This document shows, piece after piece, positions 38,007 to 47,374 of a DNA stretch of 64,000 bases. The notes under the pieces are model-generated. The model made no database searches. It was not told where the DNA came from and worked only from the letters and a program-made list of their open reading frames with translations. The stretch covers positions 1 to 64,000 of the forward strand of contig JANQLY010000011.1 in assembly GCA_028280345.1 (NCBI GenBank), given 5' to 3'. The stretch is from Pseudomonadales bacterium (lineage in GTDB: Bacteria > Pseudomonadota > Gammaproteobacteria > Pseudomonadales > UBA7239). Both the position numbers and the translations under genes were made by a program. The number at the start of each line of letters is the position of its first letter. Positions within the stretch are counted from its first letter, which is position 1.

Positions 38007-38969
38007 TCAGGGGCGCAACAAAAATTTTAGCACATGCAGCAAAATGCCATGGCGGCTGCAGTAGCTAATCACTCGTGAACGCCTACTGGAAGGTCTTACT
38101 GTGAGGTTATCAATGTATGTTCTTAGTTCGACATATTTTTTGTTGTAAAAGTAGTAATTGATTTGCAGGTTTGCACCGTTCTCCAGGGCTTTTTGTTTTA
38201 CCGGCCGGGAAAGAGGGTAACGATTGATAAAATACTCACGTATTTTCCAGATGCCGTAGGTGAATCCGGAGCGTTTTGCCCTGTTGTCACTTTGCGATGT
38301 GGAATGGGTTCTAAGCCAATAGGTGGCGAGTGACTCGTCGAGATAGATTGCCTCCCCCCGGGCGCACAGTGCCAGCCATAGTGGGTAGTCCGGTGTTGTC
38401 CACTCGGTTTGTTGCGCCATATTTATGTCGCGCAATGCCTGCCGGGCTTCGCTGGTGCGGCAGCAAACAGTGACGGCGCCAATATAATTACGCAGCAAAA
38501 TAGTTTCGTAAATGTTTCCGGAAGGGGGGTGATCTCCTTTGTTGCGACGGTAGTTTTCCCGTGTAACACCGGCGCTTTCATCAATACGATTGAAGTCGCC
38601 ATAGGTCATTACAGCCTGTGGATTGGCATCAAGTATGGCAACCTGTTTTTGCAATTTCTCCGGGTTGTGCCAGAAATCATCGTTGTCACAAAATGCCAGG
38701 TATTTACCCGTCGCCTGATCGACGAGGGAGCAATAGTTGCCAATAACACCCAGATTGTTTTGATTGAGTATGGCGACGACCTTGTCGGGATTTGCGTGCG
38801 CATAGCGCTGTAGAATAGCTCTGGAGTTATCCGATGAGCAATCATCGCCGACGAGTATCTGGAAAGGGAAATCGCATTGTTGAGCGAGGATGGAATCGAG
38901 GCAGCGTTCGATTGTACTTTCGGCGTTATACAATGGCACGATCACTGAAACCATTGGCTGCTCAGCCAT
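38007..38969 (-). CDS. family 2 glycosyltransferase
   Basis: GT-A glycosyltransferase, 320 residues. V-S-V-I-V-P-L-Y-N-A-E opens the protein, then G-D-D-C-S-S-D-N-S and F-C-D-N-D-D-F-W (about 92-99) for nucleotide-sugar binding. The C-terminal 60 residues are basic and hydrophobic. It is upstream of the 37058 GT2 gene with almost no gap, and likely belongs to the same glycan-assembly transcript. Confidence 0.85.
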   Translation of the reverse strand: MAEQPMVSVIVPLYNAESTIERCLDSILAQQCDFPFQILVGDDCSSDNSRAILQRYAHANPDKVVAILNQNNLGVIGNYCSLVDQATGKYLAFCDNDDFWHNPEKLQKQVAILDANPQAVMTYGDFNRIDESAGVTRENYRRNKGDHPPSGNIYETILLRNYIGAVTVCCRTSEARQALRDINMAQQTEWTTPDYPLWLALCARGEAIYLDESLATYWLRTHSTSQSDNRAKRSGFTYGIWKIREYFINRYPLSRPVKQKALENGANLQINYYFYNKKYVELRTYIDNLTVRPSSRRSRVISYCSRHGILLHVLKFLLRP

Positions 38970-39032
38970 AAAGATGCTCCGGCGATAAAATTTGGGCCAT
39001 CATAGTTTATCGTTTATTTGATTACAAGATAA

Positions 39033-40112
39033 TCAAGGTTGCCCTGGAGTGTCCGGTGATGGAAATATTTCCAACAGCCATGTGGCTACCAGAAGATCGC
39101 CCTGACTGCTCCAGTGCGTGTCACTGGGTAGATAAAAATCAACAAAGCCCTGATCTATTGCGGTAATCACTCTGTCGTGTAACGGGAAAGATCCAGGGAT
39201 GGCATTAATGGATTGATTATCCAGTACGCTGAGCTGGGCAAGGTGTGTGGAGGGTTCATCAATCCAGGGTGAGTACGCAGAGAGTTTGTCAGGCACGAGT
39301 ATAACGATAAATGCCGTTTTACCGTTTGATTCGATAAGCTGGCGGTAGAGTTGTAGACCGCAGATCAGCTGGTTTGGCAGTGCTTCTGGCCATGACGCCT
39401 TTTCTGCATCTCTCCGATAAAAGAGCAGGTGATCCCGCTTGCGACTACTGAAGAAGTCGTCTCTGGATAGCCGGGCTTCTCTGGCTTTTAGTTTGTCACT
39501 TCGGCCGATAGCACGATAGAAGCGATTTTTTAATTGTTTTAGCGCCATTTGATAGTTGCCATAGTGCAGAGATGTATCCCGTTTTATTGCGGTACTTGTA
39601 TATTTTCCGGATGTGTTCTGCTCGGGTAGAGTGGGCAGCGGTACAGCTGGATGCGGTTGCGATTCGCACTGTGTCGGGAAGATATGAAACTGGTCGTGCA
39701 AAGAGCGTTCGATTAGCTGGTAAATCACAACTTTTGGTGGCTGCTCTTTGAACAGTGGCGCATTGGTTATACGTTCAATACCGCCGTGTTGATGGTGCAT
39801 CACCTGACCTGAAAATCCACTCAGGTTGATAAAGTGCAGTAGCCAGTTCGAGCCTTGTCGGTGTGAGAAAGAGTCGCCAAGTACAACGATATCGGTATAG
39901 CTGTGATAGTCGCCAGTATTCACTATTACCATCTCTTCCTGTTGATCGAAGCTGTCGTGTACTCCATTCCATCCATAATCCTGTTCTGCAAAGCCGCCTA
40001 CACGTGTTAAATCACTGCTGTAGTCTTGCTGACCCGACCAGGTAATCACATTAACCAGCACTATGACCGGAAGTGAAATTGCGAAGCAGATGGTTGCGTA
40101 GAGCTTATACAT
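39033..40112 (-). CDS. AlgJ/AlgX-like O-acetylation protein (SGNH fold)
   Basis: Periplasmic acetyltransferase of the AlgX/AlgJ type, 359 residues. An N-terminal signal or anchor is followed by the nucleophile block V-V-L-G-D-S-F-S (Ser near 81) and, near the C-terminus, S-D-T-H-W-S with the Asp/His pair. Such proteins take acetyl groups passed through an MBOAT partner and place them on polysaccharide. The MBOAT gene precedes it (its stop at 40118 is 5 nt away), so the two form an acetylation pair. A TTG at 40121 is an alternative start. Confidence 0.82.
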   Translation of the reverse strand: MYKLYATICFAISLPVIVLVNVITWSGQQDYSSDLTRVGGFAEQDYGWNGVHDSFDQQEEMVIVNTGDYHSYTDIVVLGDSFSHRQGSNWLLHFINLSGFSGQVMHHQHGGIERITNAPLFKEQPPKVVIYQLIERSLHDQFHIFPTQCESQPHPAVPLPTLPEQNTSGKYTSTAIKRDTSLHYGNYQMALKQLKNRFYRAIGRSDKLKAREARLSRDDFFSSRKRDHLLFYRRDAEKASWPEALPNQLICGLQLYRQLIESNGKTAFIVILVPDKLSAYSPWIDEPSTHLAQLSVLDNQSINAIPGSFPLHDRVITAIDQGFVDFYLPSDTHWSSQGDLLVATWLLEIFPSPDTPGQP

Positions 40113-40117
40113 GGCGG

Positions 40118-41602
40118 TCAAAACTGGAAGTAGAGAAATTCAGAGATATTGTTCAGAGAATCAACAGTTTTGAACATAATCACTATCAGAATCAGTGCCC
40201 AGAACACATTGGGTGACCAGTAAAACAGACTTTTTTGCTGGGGCAATTTATCAATTGTGGGTTCTTCTCTGGCAAACATCTGTAAGACATTGGGCGAGAG
40301 CCAGACAATACCGCAGGCGATCACAATCCACTTAATGACTCTGTCGGGTCTGTCATAAACAGGGGAATAATCAGAGACCGGAGTGGTCAGAGAGAACATA
40401 GACTGCAGCATGGATAAGGCGCCGGGGAATGTTTCGGCGCGAAAAAATACCCAGGCAATGACAACGGCGATAAAAGTAATAAGTACACTTAATGGCTTGA
40501 CCAAAAAGGCGGGTAGTGTTGGTAGGGGAAGATGCTGCTTGCAGGCGCGCCAGCCGTGGTTGACGCACAGATAAAAACCGTGTAAACCGCCCCAGAAAAC
40601 AAATGTCCAACCCGCGCCGTGCCAGAGGCCTCCGAGCAGCATGGTAATCATCAGATTGATATAGCGCCAGAATTTACCCTTGCGACTACCGCCGAGTGGA
40701 ATATAAAGATAATCGCGCAAAAATTGTGACAGTGTCATGTGCCAGCGGCGCCAGAATTCAATAATGGAGTCAGCTTTGTAGGGAGAGAAAAAATTGATCG
40801 GTAGTTTGATGCCGAACATGCGTGCCAAACCAATGGCCATATCGGAATAACCGGAAAAATCAAAATAGAGCTGAAAGGTATACGCCATTGCCCCGAGCCA
40901 GGCCTCCTGTCCGGAAAGTGTATTACCACCATCGACGGAACTGAATGCCGGTGTTGCCCATTCGCCAAACTTGTCAGCGATAATGACTTTTTTAAATAAT
41001 CCGAAAAAGAAAATGGTTAGGCCGATACAGAAATTCTTGTATTGGAAACGACCAAAGTCTGGTTGGCGGAACTGGGGGATGACATGTTTGTGGTGAACAA
41101 TCGGTCCGGCGATGAGTTGAGGAAAAAAAGCGACAAACAGGCTGTATTCAAGAAAGTTGATTTCTCTGGATAGGGCGGTATCCTGGTAGCGATCAACCAG
41201 ATAGGCGATTTGTTGGAAAGTAAAAAACGAAATAGCCAGCGGCAAAATAATATGCAACAGGTTGTATTCAGTGGCAAATAATTGGTTGGTGGTACTGATA
41301 AAAAAATCAGCGTATTTAAAGAAGCCAAGTAAACCCAGATTTATGCAGATGCCTGTAACAAGGCAGAGTTTCCTTGCAGAGTTTCGGTTGCGTACAATTA
41401 ATTGTCCGCAGATAAAGTTGAGCAGAATGCTGCCAACAATCAAAGCAAGATATTTATAGTTCCACCAGGCGTAAAAAAATAGCGAGCAGGAGATGAGCCA
41501 GGCTTGTATCAGAGAAGGTATCTGCAAGCGGGCCAACAGCAAGAACCCTGCGAAAGCGACAGGTAAAAAGCCAAGGATAAATTCGTATGAATTAAACAGC
41601 AT
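40118..41602 (-). CDS. MBOAT-family O-acyltransferase (AlgI-like)
   Basis: Polytopic inner-membrane acyltransferase, 494 residues, with about ten hydrophobic segments. The MBOAT block is clear: Y-F-D-F-S-G-Y-S-D-M-A-I-G, then F-W-R-R-W-H-M-T-L-S-Q-F-L-R-D-Y-L-Y-I-P-L-G-G, and the catalytic His near L-W-H-G-A-G-W-T and G-L-H-G. It moves acetyl groups across the membrane for polysaccharide O-acetylation. It is paired with the AlgJ/AlgX-like gene next to it. Confidence 0.92.
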   Translation of the reverse strand: MLFNSYEFILGFLPVAFAGFLLLARLQIPSLIQAWLISCSLFFYAWWNYKYLALIVGSILLNFICGQLIVRNRNSARKLCLVTGICINLGLLGFFKYADFFISTTNQLFATEYNLLHIILPLAISFFTFQQIAYLVDRYQDTALSREINFLEYSLFVAFFPQLIAGPIVHHKHVIPQFRQPDFGRFQYKNFCIGLTIFFFGLFKKVIIADKFGEWATPAFSSVDGGNTLSGQEAWLGAMAYTFQLYFDFSGYSDMAIGLARMFGIKLPINFFSPYKADSIIEFWRRWHMTLSQFLRDYLYIPLGGSRKGKFWRYINLMITMLLGGLWHGAGWTFVFWGGLHGFYLCVNHGWRACKQHLPLPTLPAFLVKPLSVLITFIAVVIAWVFFRAETFPGALSMLQSMFSLTTPVSDYSPVYDRPDRVIKWIVIACGIVWLSPNVLQMFAREEPTIDKLPQQKSLFYWSPNVFWALILIVIMFKTVDSLNNISEFLYFQF

Positions 41603-41700
41603 GAATATTGAGTTGTTTTTTAGTTAGCCCCCACCAGATTCGGAGGAAATTCTACCATGATGGGTGTTAATTGCCTTGGCTGAATGCCTCTGGTGAGTGC

Positions 41701-41760
41701 TAAGAGCCTTCAGCGGGTGATAAGAGCCCTTAGTGGGTGATAAGAGCCTTCAGCGGACGA
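41701..41760. repeat. three tandem 20-bp repeats
   Basis: Three head-to-tail 20-bp units begin at 41701, 41721 and 41741, each starting TAAGAGCC and ending in GTGA or ACGA. Unit 2 differs from unit 1 at three positions, and unit 3 at two. They fill much of the 169-bp gap between waaG and the MBOAT gene. The purpose is unknown. Confidence 0.9.
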
Positions 41761-41771
41761 TATTAAAAACC

Positions 41772-42902
41772 TCAGAGAGTAGCGGCAATCTGCTCTACCC
41801 AGTCCGCAGCTCGCTGCGGACTGGAATAAATATCAGCGGTTCTGGCAAATTCCAGGCAGTGACTATGCCAGTCCTTGTCGCTCTCGATCATTTCCCGGAA
41901 CAGCCTGTTCATTGTCTCCTGCTGAAAAGGCTCCTCAATAACCCAGCCGAGTTGATAGTCTTCAATAAAACGCGCATAGCCACAGATACCTGAGCAAATT
42001 ACCGCCGCTCCAGCTACGACCGCTTCGAGAATGGCTGTACCAGTGTTCTCGAGATAAGCAGGGTGGGCGAGATAATTGGCAGCATACAGTAGACCAGAAA
42101 CGTCATCGCGCTCGCCGAGAAACAACACCTGGTCAATAATGCCCAGCTGTTTTGCTTGCTGTGCAAAGACAGGCAGCTTTTTATCGCGGCCAATAACGAG
42201 TAATTTAACCTGTTGTTGCAAAATGTCAGGCAGTGAAGCAATTGCCAGTAGCAGCCGATCAAGGCCTTTGCGTGTGTAGTCAGAACCCACAAAGGCAATC
42301 AGTGTTGCATTACTATCAATCTTTAGTTCCTTGCGCTTTTGTTGTGCGAGCTCGGCACTGCTGTCATGCCAGACACGCTCACGTCGGATGCCTGGTGGTA
42401 GCAAATGGAGGCGCTCAGGGGGGGTGTTGTAGTATTTCTGCAGAGCTTTGCCTTCTGCGCTGGATAATAGCAATGTATGGGTTTTTGCCTGTTTGCCCGC
42501 CACGGCTTCCTCAAAGGCCAGCGCATTACGACTACGTGGGGTCAGGCGATATAGGGGGCCTTTTTCTTCATAAGCTTTGGTGGCAAAACAGGTATCAGCG
42601 CAGTAGTAGACATCAAGATCGGGCATTTTGTTAAAACCAAACACAATATCAACCGGCTTTTTATCCAGTGCGGCTTTCATCTGTTGATGAAAGTGATGGT
42701 TTTTGCTGTGGTTACCAAGGCCTTTTTCACCGAGAACATGCAACTGACAAAAATCCGGCTGTTCACCTTCCCAGCTACGGGTGTACACATCAATGTGGTG
42801 GCCACGTTTTTTTAGCTCGCGACCAATTTGCACAAAATCCCGTTGTAATCCACCATAAGGGAAGTACTTAAACAGGCACATGGCGACTTTTATGGCGGTC
42901 AT
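41772..42902 (-). CDS. waaG: LPS core glycosyltransferase WaaG
   Basis: GT4-family transferase that adds the first glucose (or similar hexose) to heptose of the LPS inner core, at the cytoplasmic face. The 376 residues resemble E. coli WaaG throughout: C-L-F-K-Y-F-P-Y-G-G-L-Q-R-D-F, G-F-N-K-M-P, S-D-Y-T-R-K-G-L-D-R and H-P-A-Y-x-E-N-T-G-T-A-I-L-E (the EX7E donor site). It shares a transcript with the 42909 gene just upstream (6 nt). It places the whole block in LPS/surface glycan synthesis. Confidence 0.92.
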   Translation of the reverse strand: MTAIKVAMCLFKYFPYGGLQRDFVQIGRELKKRGHHIDVYTRSWEGEQPDFCQLHVLGEKGLGNHSKNHHFHQQMKAALDKKPVDIVFGFNKMPDLDVYYCADTCFATKAYEEKGPLYRLTPRSRNALAFEEAVAGKQAKTHTLLLSSAEGKALQKYYNTPPERLHLLPPGIRRERVWHDSSAELAQQKRKELKIDSNATLIAFVGSDYTRKGLDRLLLAIASLPDILQQQVKLLVIGRDKKLPVFAQQAKQLGIIDQVLFLGERDDVSGLLYAANYLAHPAYLENTGTAILEAVVAGAAVICSGICGYARFIEDYQLGWVIEEPFQQETMNRLFREMIESDKDWHSHCLEFARTADIYSSPQRAADWVEQIAATL

Positions 42903-42908
42903 TTCGGT

Positions 42909-44327
42909 TTAGCCACAAAGTAGGGATTTAAGTTGGCGCAGTAGCCAGCGTTTACTCCAACTGGTATCTGCAGGAGGAGTATCGTTACAGGTTAGCCAAT
43001 TTTCCTTGAGAAGCTCCCAGTCAAAATTCAGGTTCATACGACTGTGCCCATTGTCGTGACCAAAATACTGCATCTCGAATTTTTTGCGCGCGTCAATTGG
43101 TGTATTAAATGAGAGATCACGTATCAGTGAGTGATAGCTTTTGTCTCGATCAATATCTTCGCGCTCAAAGCAATACAGGCTCCTCGGCAAGTGGTAGTGA
43201 TTAATGCCCTGAGCTTTAAGATATTTGACGAAGCGAAAGTCCTCTGCGCCATAGGCGCCAGCAAATTCTTCATCAAGCCCAAAATGTTCAAAGAACACAC
43301 CTCGTGATAGGAGAAAAATATTCGGGTGGCCTTTGTAAAAGCTGTTATCAGTAAGGTTTTTGCGGCGAAACTTATAAAGCTTGTTGCCGACTCGCGGTTT
43401 GGAGAGCAAGGCTCTGAGCGTGGATTCGGGGAATTCGTGATCAAGGTCACTGATGATCATATTAGTAGATTTTGCATTGAGCGCACCAAGGTTGCGTGCA
43501 CCTGCCTGATTCCAGCGAATATCCTGCTTGATTTTTAGCCAACTGAGGTTCAGGTTGAAATCCGGTATGTCATATTCAACCGGGGAGCCATCGTCCACGA
43601 TTACAAAATGTATCTGTTGCAGGACTTGCGGGTCATAGCGTTCGTAACGTCTGAATAGTTCTACAACAGAATCAATATTGTTCTGATTGCAATAAAAGTG
43701 CGTGATGTAAGACAGTTTTATATGTGAAAAACTTTGTCGCTTGCCGCGCACCTCGTGATCTCGAGACGGACTTAACAGGGCAAGAATCAAGTGCTCCAGC
43801 ATTCTGCCAACTGTGCAAGCATTATCCGTGTGGCTTTGTTCTAGCAGGCAGGGGTTATCCAGGTGCTGTAAGCTATCGCGCTTGCCGTAGTAAACGTGGT
43901 CGTAAAACTGTTTGACTTCAAAATCTATAAAAGCATTGATATCTGTGTTTTCGTTGTGCAGCTTTCGGTTGGCTTCGGTTTTGGCAATTTCTATTGCTTT
44001 AATATGAAAGCGCACAAGATAGGGGGGAATATCAAAGCGCTGCTTGTAACTAATGAGTTGCTGCTGTGTGCTTTCATCCATACATAACAGACAGCGTATC
44101 CGGCTCTGTTGATGTGTTATGTTGAGTGTATCGGAGAGGGTGTTTGTAATTGTTATGACTTCAATTGCCGGGTGCTGAATGTTTTGAGAAACTGCCTCGC
44201 GGGTGCTGCTATCAACAAGAATCCTGACATTGAATTTGTGAAGGGCTGTGGCTTCGTCAAATGCTGAGCAAATTGTCGATAATGCCTCAAGATGTTGATG
44301 ATCCGTTGCGACGAAGCAAATACTCAT
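42909..44327 (-). CDS. GT2-type glycosyltransferase with N-terminal extension
   Basis: Protein of 472 residues. The C-terminal half (from about 205) is a GT-A glycosyltransferase: S-Y-I-T-H-F-Y-C-N, F-V-I-V-D-D-G-S-P, N-Q-A-G-A-R-N-L-G-A, I-S-D-L-D-H-E-F-P and Y-G-A-E-D-F-R-F. The N-terminal 200 residues (S-I-C-F-V-A-T-D-H-Q-H) are of unknown fold, perhaps a second, degenerate transferase domain. It lies just upstream of waaG in one transcript, so it may act on the LPS core. The ATG at 44327 has no clear Shine-Dalgarno; a TTG at 44333 is possible. Confidence 0.75.
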   Translation of the reverse strand: MSICFVATDHQHLEALSTICSAFDEATALHKFNVRILVDSSTREAVSQNIQHPAIEVITITNTLSDTLNITHQQSRIRCLLCMDESTQQQLISYKQRFDIPPYLVRFHIKAIEIAKTEANRKLHNENTDINAFIDFEVKQFYDHVYYGKRDSLQHLDNPCLLEQSHTDNACTVGRMLEHLILALLSPSRDHEVRGKRQSFSHIKLSYITHFYCNQNNIDSVVELFRRYERYDPQVLQQIHFVIVDDGSPVEYDIPDFNLNLSWLKIKQDIRWNQAGARNLGALNAKSTNMIISDLDHEFPESTLRALLSKPRVGNKLYKFRRKNLTDNSFYKGHPNIFLLSRGVFFEHFGLDEEFAGAYGAEDFRFVKYLKAQGINHYHLPRSLYCFEREDIDRDKSYHSLIRDLSFNTPIDARKKFEMQYFGHDNGHSRMNLNFDWELLKENWLTCNDTPPADTSWSKRWLLRQLKSLLCG

Positions 44328-44438
44328 AGACAAGGTTCAGGGTTAAAGCGGATGATTCAAGTGCCGGTTCAATGAAGAGGCATCATAAACAGCCTTGGGG
44401 GGAAAATCCAGGGAATTTAGCCGGGGTTTCTGTCGAGC

Positions 44439-45662
44439 TTAGGGGCTTGTCTGCGATTCGTTATCAGGCAAGCTCTGCATCAGGATGTCGGCAAAGACGG
44501 TATAGCCTTCCCGGTTGAAGTGGCGCCAGTCAATCGGGCCGTGAATAACCTGCTTGCTGCTGGCTTTGAGAATCTCCGGGTGAGTGTCGATTGTTTCTAC
44601 ATGCGGATATTTTTCCGCAATTTCAAAAAAACGGCGCTTGATATCTTCGCTTTTTTGAGACACAAGGTCAGTATTTTTTTTGCGAAATTTGTACTGGATT
44701 TTGGGGTATTTCTGCAACTCCTGAAACGCCAGTTGATCCGAGGTCATATTGTAGGACATCAAAGGTGAGGCGATATAAAATAGTTTTATATCTGCGTTGG
44801 GATACATCTCAATCACTTTGGCGAGTGAATATTCAAAAACTTCAAAGCCTTTTTGTAACTCGCATTCCGGGGTGGAAATATGGGGGCCGGGCATGGTGTC
44901 AGGCAAAAATACTTCAGCTCCATTAATTATGGCTGTATTGGTGGTTCCTGCTTCAGCCTCTGCAAAGCTATTCAGATAACGCTCGACATTCTCCTTGTTG
45001 ATCTTGCTTTTTCCGCTGAAACGATCAACGACCATCATAACTGCGTTTTTTAATAATGAAATATAGATGGAATAACTATTTTCATCTGCAATTGCCTGAG
45101 TAGTATAGGCATCCAGGTCTTCGGAAGTGAGTTTATCTTCACAGGAATCTATTATTCCTGCTTTCATAATGCGTTGATAATTATCTTTGAGATCATTGGC
45201 GGAATAAAAATACAGCCAGATAGTATCGGGTGGTTCGATAGATGATATTCTCTCGAGGTTCTGCAAGACGCTAGCAGGTGAAATGACATAGGTATAGAGT
45301 GTGCCGGTGCCACCAACACCGAAATCGACAATGTCCTGGTCTGTTTCCCGGTGAATAATATGTGTAACGTTGAACTCCTCAATATTTTGTCGCAGGGCGT
45401 CCAGCAACCAGTCACCAACACCAGCGGCATATGAGTCGCCGAAGATGGCAGTGTAGTTTTCGGGAATGGCTGAGTGTTTGGATTTTTGTGCAACGACCCT
45501 GAGGTTTTTGTCGATAAAAGCTGATTTGACCGTGATTGGAAGATTCATCACTATTTGACGAATAAAAAAAACTTCCGCAATTGCATAAACTACAACAAGG
45601 GAAACAAGAAAAATAGCTGTTGATTTCAGTCGATTTATCAATGCTTTATAAGGATATTGCAA
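44439..45662 (-). CDS. membrane-anchored SGNH/GDSL-type hydrolase
   Basis: Protein of 407 residues with an N-terminal membrane anchor (about 15-33) and an outward-facing SGNH domain. The nucleophile block is F-G-D-S-Y-A-A-G (Ser about 77), N is in Y-S-A-N-D-L (block III), and the Asp/His pair is in D-W-R-H-F-N near the end. It could remove or transfer acyl groups on an extracellular glycan; SGNH proteins also act as acetyltransferases. It stands alone near the LPS genes, and the substrate is unknown. Confidence 0.75.
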   Translation of the reverse strand: MQYPYKALINRLKSTAIFLVSLVVVYAIAEVFFIRQIVMNLPITVKSAFIDKNLRVVAQKSKHSAIPENYTAIFGDSYAAGVGDWLLDALRQNIEEFNVTHIIHRETDQDIVDFGVGGTGTLYTYVISPASVLQNLERISSIEPPDTIWLYFYSANDLKDNYQRIMKAGIIDSCEDKLTSEDLDAYTTQAIADENSYSIYISLLKNAVMMVVDRFSGKSKINKENVERYLNSFAEAEAGTTNTAIINGAEVFLPDTMPGPHISTPECELQKGFEVFEYSLAKVIEMYPNADIKLFYIASPLMSYNMTSDQLAFQELQKYPKIQYKFRKKNTDLVSQKSEDIKRRFFEIAEKYPHVETIDTHPEILKASSKQVIHGPIDWRHFNREGYTVFADILMQSLPDNESQTSP

Positions 45663-45732
45663 CAGGTGGTGGGAATCTTACGAAACCTTAAAGGATTATT
45701 CAAATCAACTGGAGGAAATAGTAGTTTGAAGG

Positions 45733-46989
45733 CTATTGTTGTCCAATTGTGCGTGGGTCGATACCATAAATGCCGGGCTCCAGGCTTTTTACAATATTGA
45801 GGCTTTCTCCGGCTGCATTTTTTTGTGTTTCTGCAAGATTGATGACTGCTGGCGAGCCAACCAGTTGTTTGCTGGCATTCAGTAAAATAATAACGCGTGG
45901 TCGCAGGCGTTGTGCTTTAGATACGGCTGTCACAATACCTACTTCGCCTGTGGAAAGCTCTACCAGGGTTCCGGCAGGATAGAGTCCGACAGCCTGGATA
46001 AATTCTTCAACCAGCTCCGCTTGAAACAGGCGGTCACGCCAGGCATAGAGTTTACGTGTCACGATGGAAGGGGAAGATGCTTTGGCAAAATAGCGTTCAC
46101 TAGTCATAGCGTCATAACAATCGACAATAGAAACAATGCGGGCCATGATCGGAATTTCATCACCCGATAAGCCCTCTGGATACCCGCTGCCGTCATGGCG
46201 TTCGTGATGGTAGTGAACAATATCAAGAATGTCCGGCCCAAAGCCGGCAGAGGTACTTAATACTTTGAGGCCTTCATCGACATGCTGGTTCAGTAATTGC
46301 CTTTCCTGAACGGTAATCGGGCTGGTTTTGGTCAGTAGTGAAGCAGGCAGCCTGACTTTTCCTGCATCAAATAGCAGCGAGCCAATCGCAAGGGTGCGCA
46401 GGTCATGTCTGGGTAAACCGATTTGGCGGCCTATAGCAACGGCCCAGATGGCGCAGCTGACAGAGTGGGAGTAGAGATAGTCATCCTTTGTTTTTAGACG
46501 GCTTAACCACATACTGGTGTCGGGGTTGCGGATAACGCTGTCGATAACACCGGAAACAGAACTTTTGATATGGTTCATATCGAACGGAGTATCAGAGCGA
46601 ATAGCGCGCATCATGGCTACTGTATCTGTGGCCAGATTACCAAGCGCTTTGCGTGCTTCTGGCAATTCTCTCTTCCAGGTGGCTTGCCGGGTGTACTTTT
46701 TGAGTTGTCGACCCGGAAATAACTCTGTCATGGAACGCATCGGGCGACTAACGACAGGTAAGTCCGCATATGAGCGTTTCATATCAACATGAACTTTTTT
46801 GCAATAGTGGCTGATCTGCTCAATATCTTCACTGCAGTCAATATTGAAACCCTGCATGAGGAAAGGCGTTTCGCTCCATGGGCGATCAAGGCCGCAGACA
46901 TACATTCCTGCTTTCAAGGTATGGACAGGCACTTCAACAACTTCGATTTCTTCTGAGCGTCGCAGGGGGGAGCAGTCAACGTTTGTCAT
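45733..46989 (-). CDS. HD-GYP domain protein with a degenerate HD motif
   Basis: DUF3391 N-terminal domain followed by an HD-GYP domain, normally a cyclic-di-GMP phosphodiesterase. H-H-E-R-H-D-G-S-G-Y-P, Q-H-V-D-E-G and D-C-Y-D-A-M are intact, but the HD itself reads L-L-F-D-A-G-K: the metal-binding His is Phe. It may have lost activity or serve as a binding protein. The start at 46989 is chosen because the family N-terminus (V-P-V-H-T-L-K-A-G-M-Y-V) fits. An in-frame extension exists to 47037. Length 418 residues. Confidence 0.85.
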   Translation of the reverse strand: MTNVDCSPLRRSEEIEVVEVPVHTLKAGMYVCGLDRPWSETPFLMQGFNIDCSEDIEQISHYCKKVHVDMKRSYADLPVVSRPMRSMTELFPGRQLKKYTRQATWKRELPEARKALGNLATDTVAMMRAIRSDTPFDMNHIKSSVSGVIDSVIRNPDTSMWLSRLKTKDDYLYSHSVSCAIWAVAIGRQIGLPRHDLRTLAIGSLLFDAGKVRLPASLLTKTSPITVQERQLLNQHVDEGLKVLSTSAGFGPDILDIVHYHHERHDGSGYPEGLSGDEIPIMARIVSIVDCYDAMTSERYFAKASSPSIVTRKLYAWRDRLFQAELVEEFIQAVGLYPAGTLVELSTGEVGIVTAVSKAQRLRPRVIILLNASKQLVGSPAVINLAETQKNAAGESLNIVKSLEPGIYGIDPRTIGQQ

Positions 46990-47374
46990 GAGTTTTCCCT
47001 TTTCTATAGTTAGGCTGATGTTGGTGACATGAGTCACCGTTTGATCCTGCCCAGAACAGCGATGGTCTGTTACGTCCTTACCATATCTGAAGGAAAAGCC
47101 GAAAAATAATAACAGTTTCCGCGCAGCAAAAAAATGATTTGTATGACTAATTCTTCCGTTTATTACCGTTACTTTTTGTCACGTGTTGTTTAATGCACTT
47201 CGGAAATAAACAATGTGAAAAACAACATAAAAGCCTATTGAAAAACAATGTGTAGAGTATAAGTCGTGATTTTATGATGGCATATTGCTGCTGTGCTTGT
47301 GTTTTGTATAAAACGGGGTATTATTCTCGCGTTCCTTTTTATAGCCAAAAGATTTAAAACTACAAGGAGTCGTA
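46990..47374. other. intergenic region of 385 bp
   Basis: It lies between the divergent HD-GYP and lipoprotein genes. Apart from the promoter at 47297-47324 and the Shine-Dalgarno at 47365-47370, I see no gene, RNA or clear operator. It is AT-rich with several A-runs. Confidence 0.6.
47297..47324 (+). promoter_or_regulatory. sigma-70-type promoter for the 47375 gene
   Basis: TTGTGT, 16-bp spacer and TATTAT, giving a start of transcription near 47331, about 44 bp before the ATG. It is the best promoter match in the gap. Confidence 0.45.
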
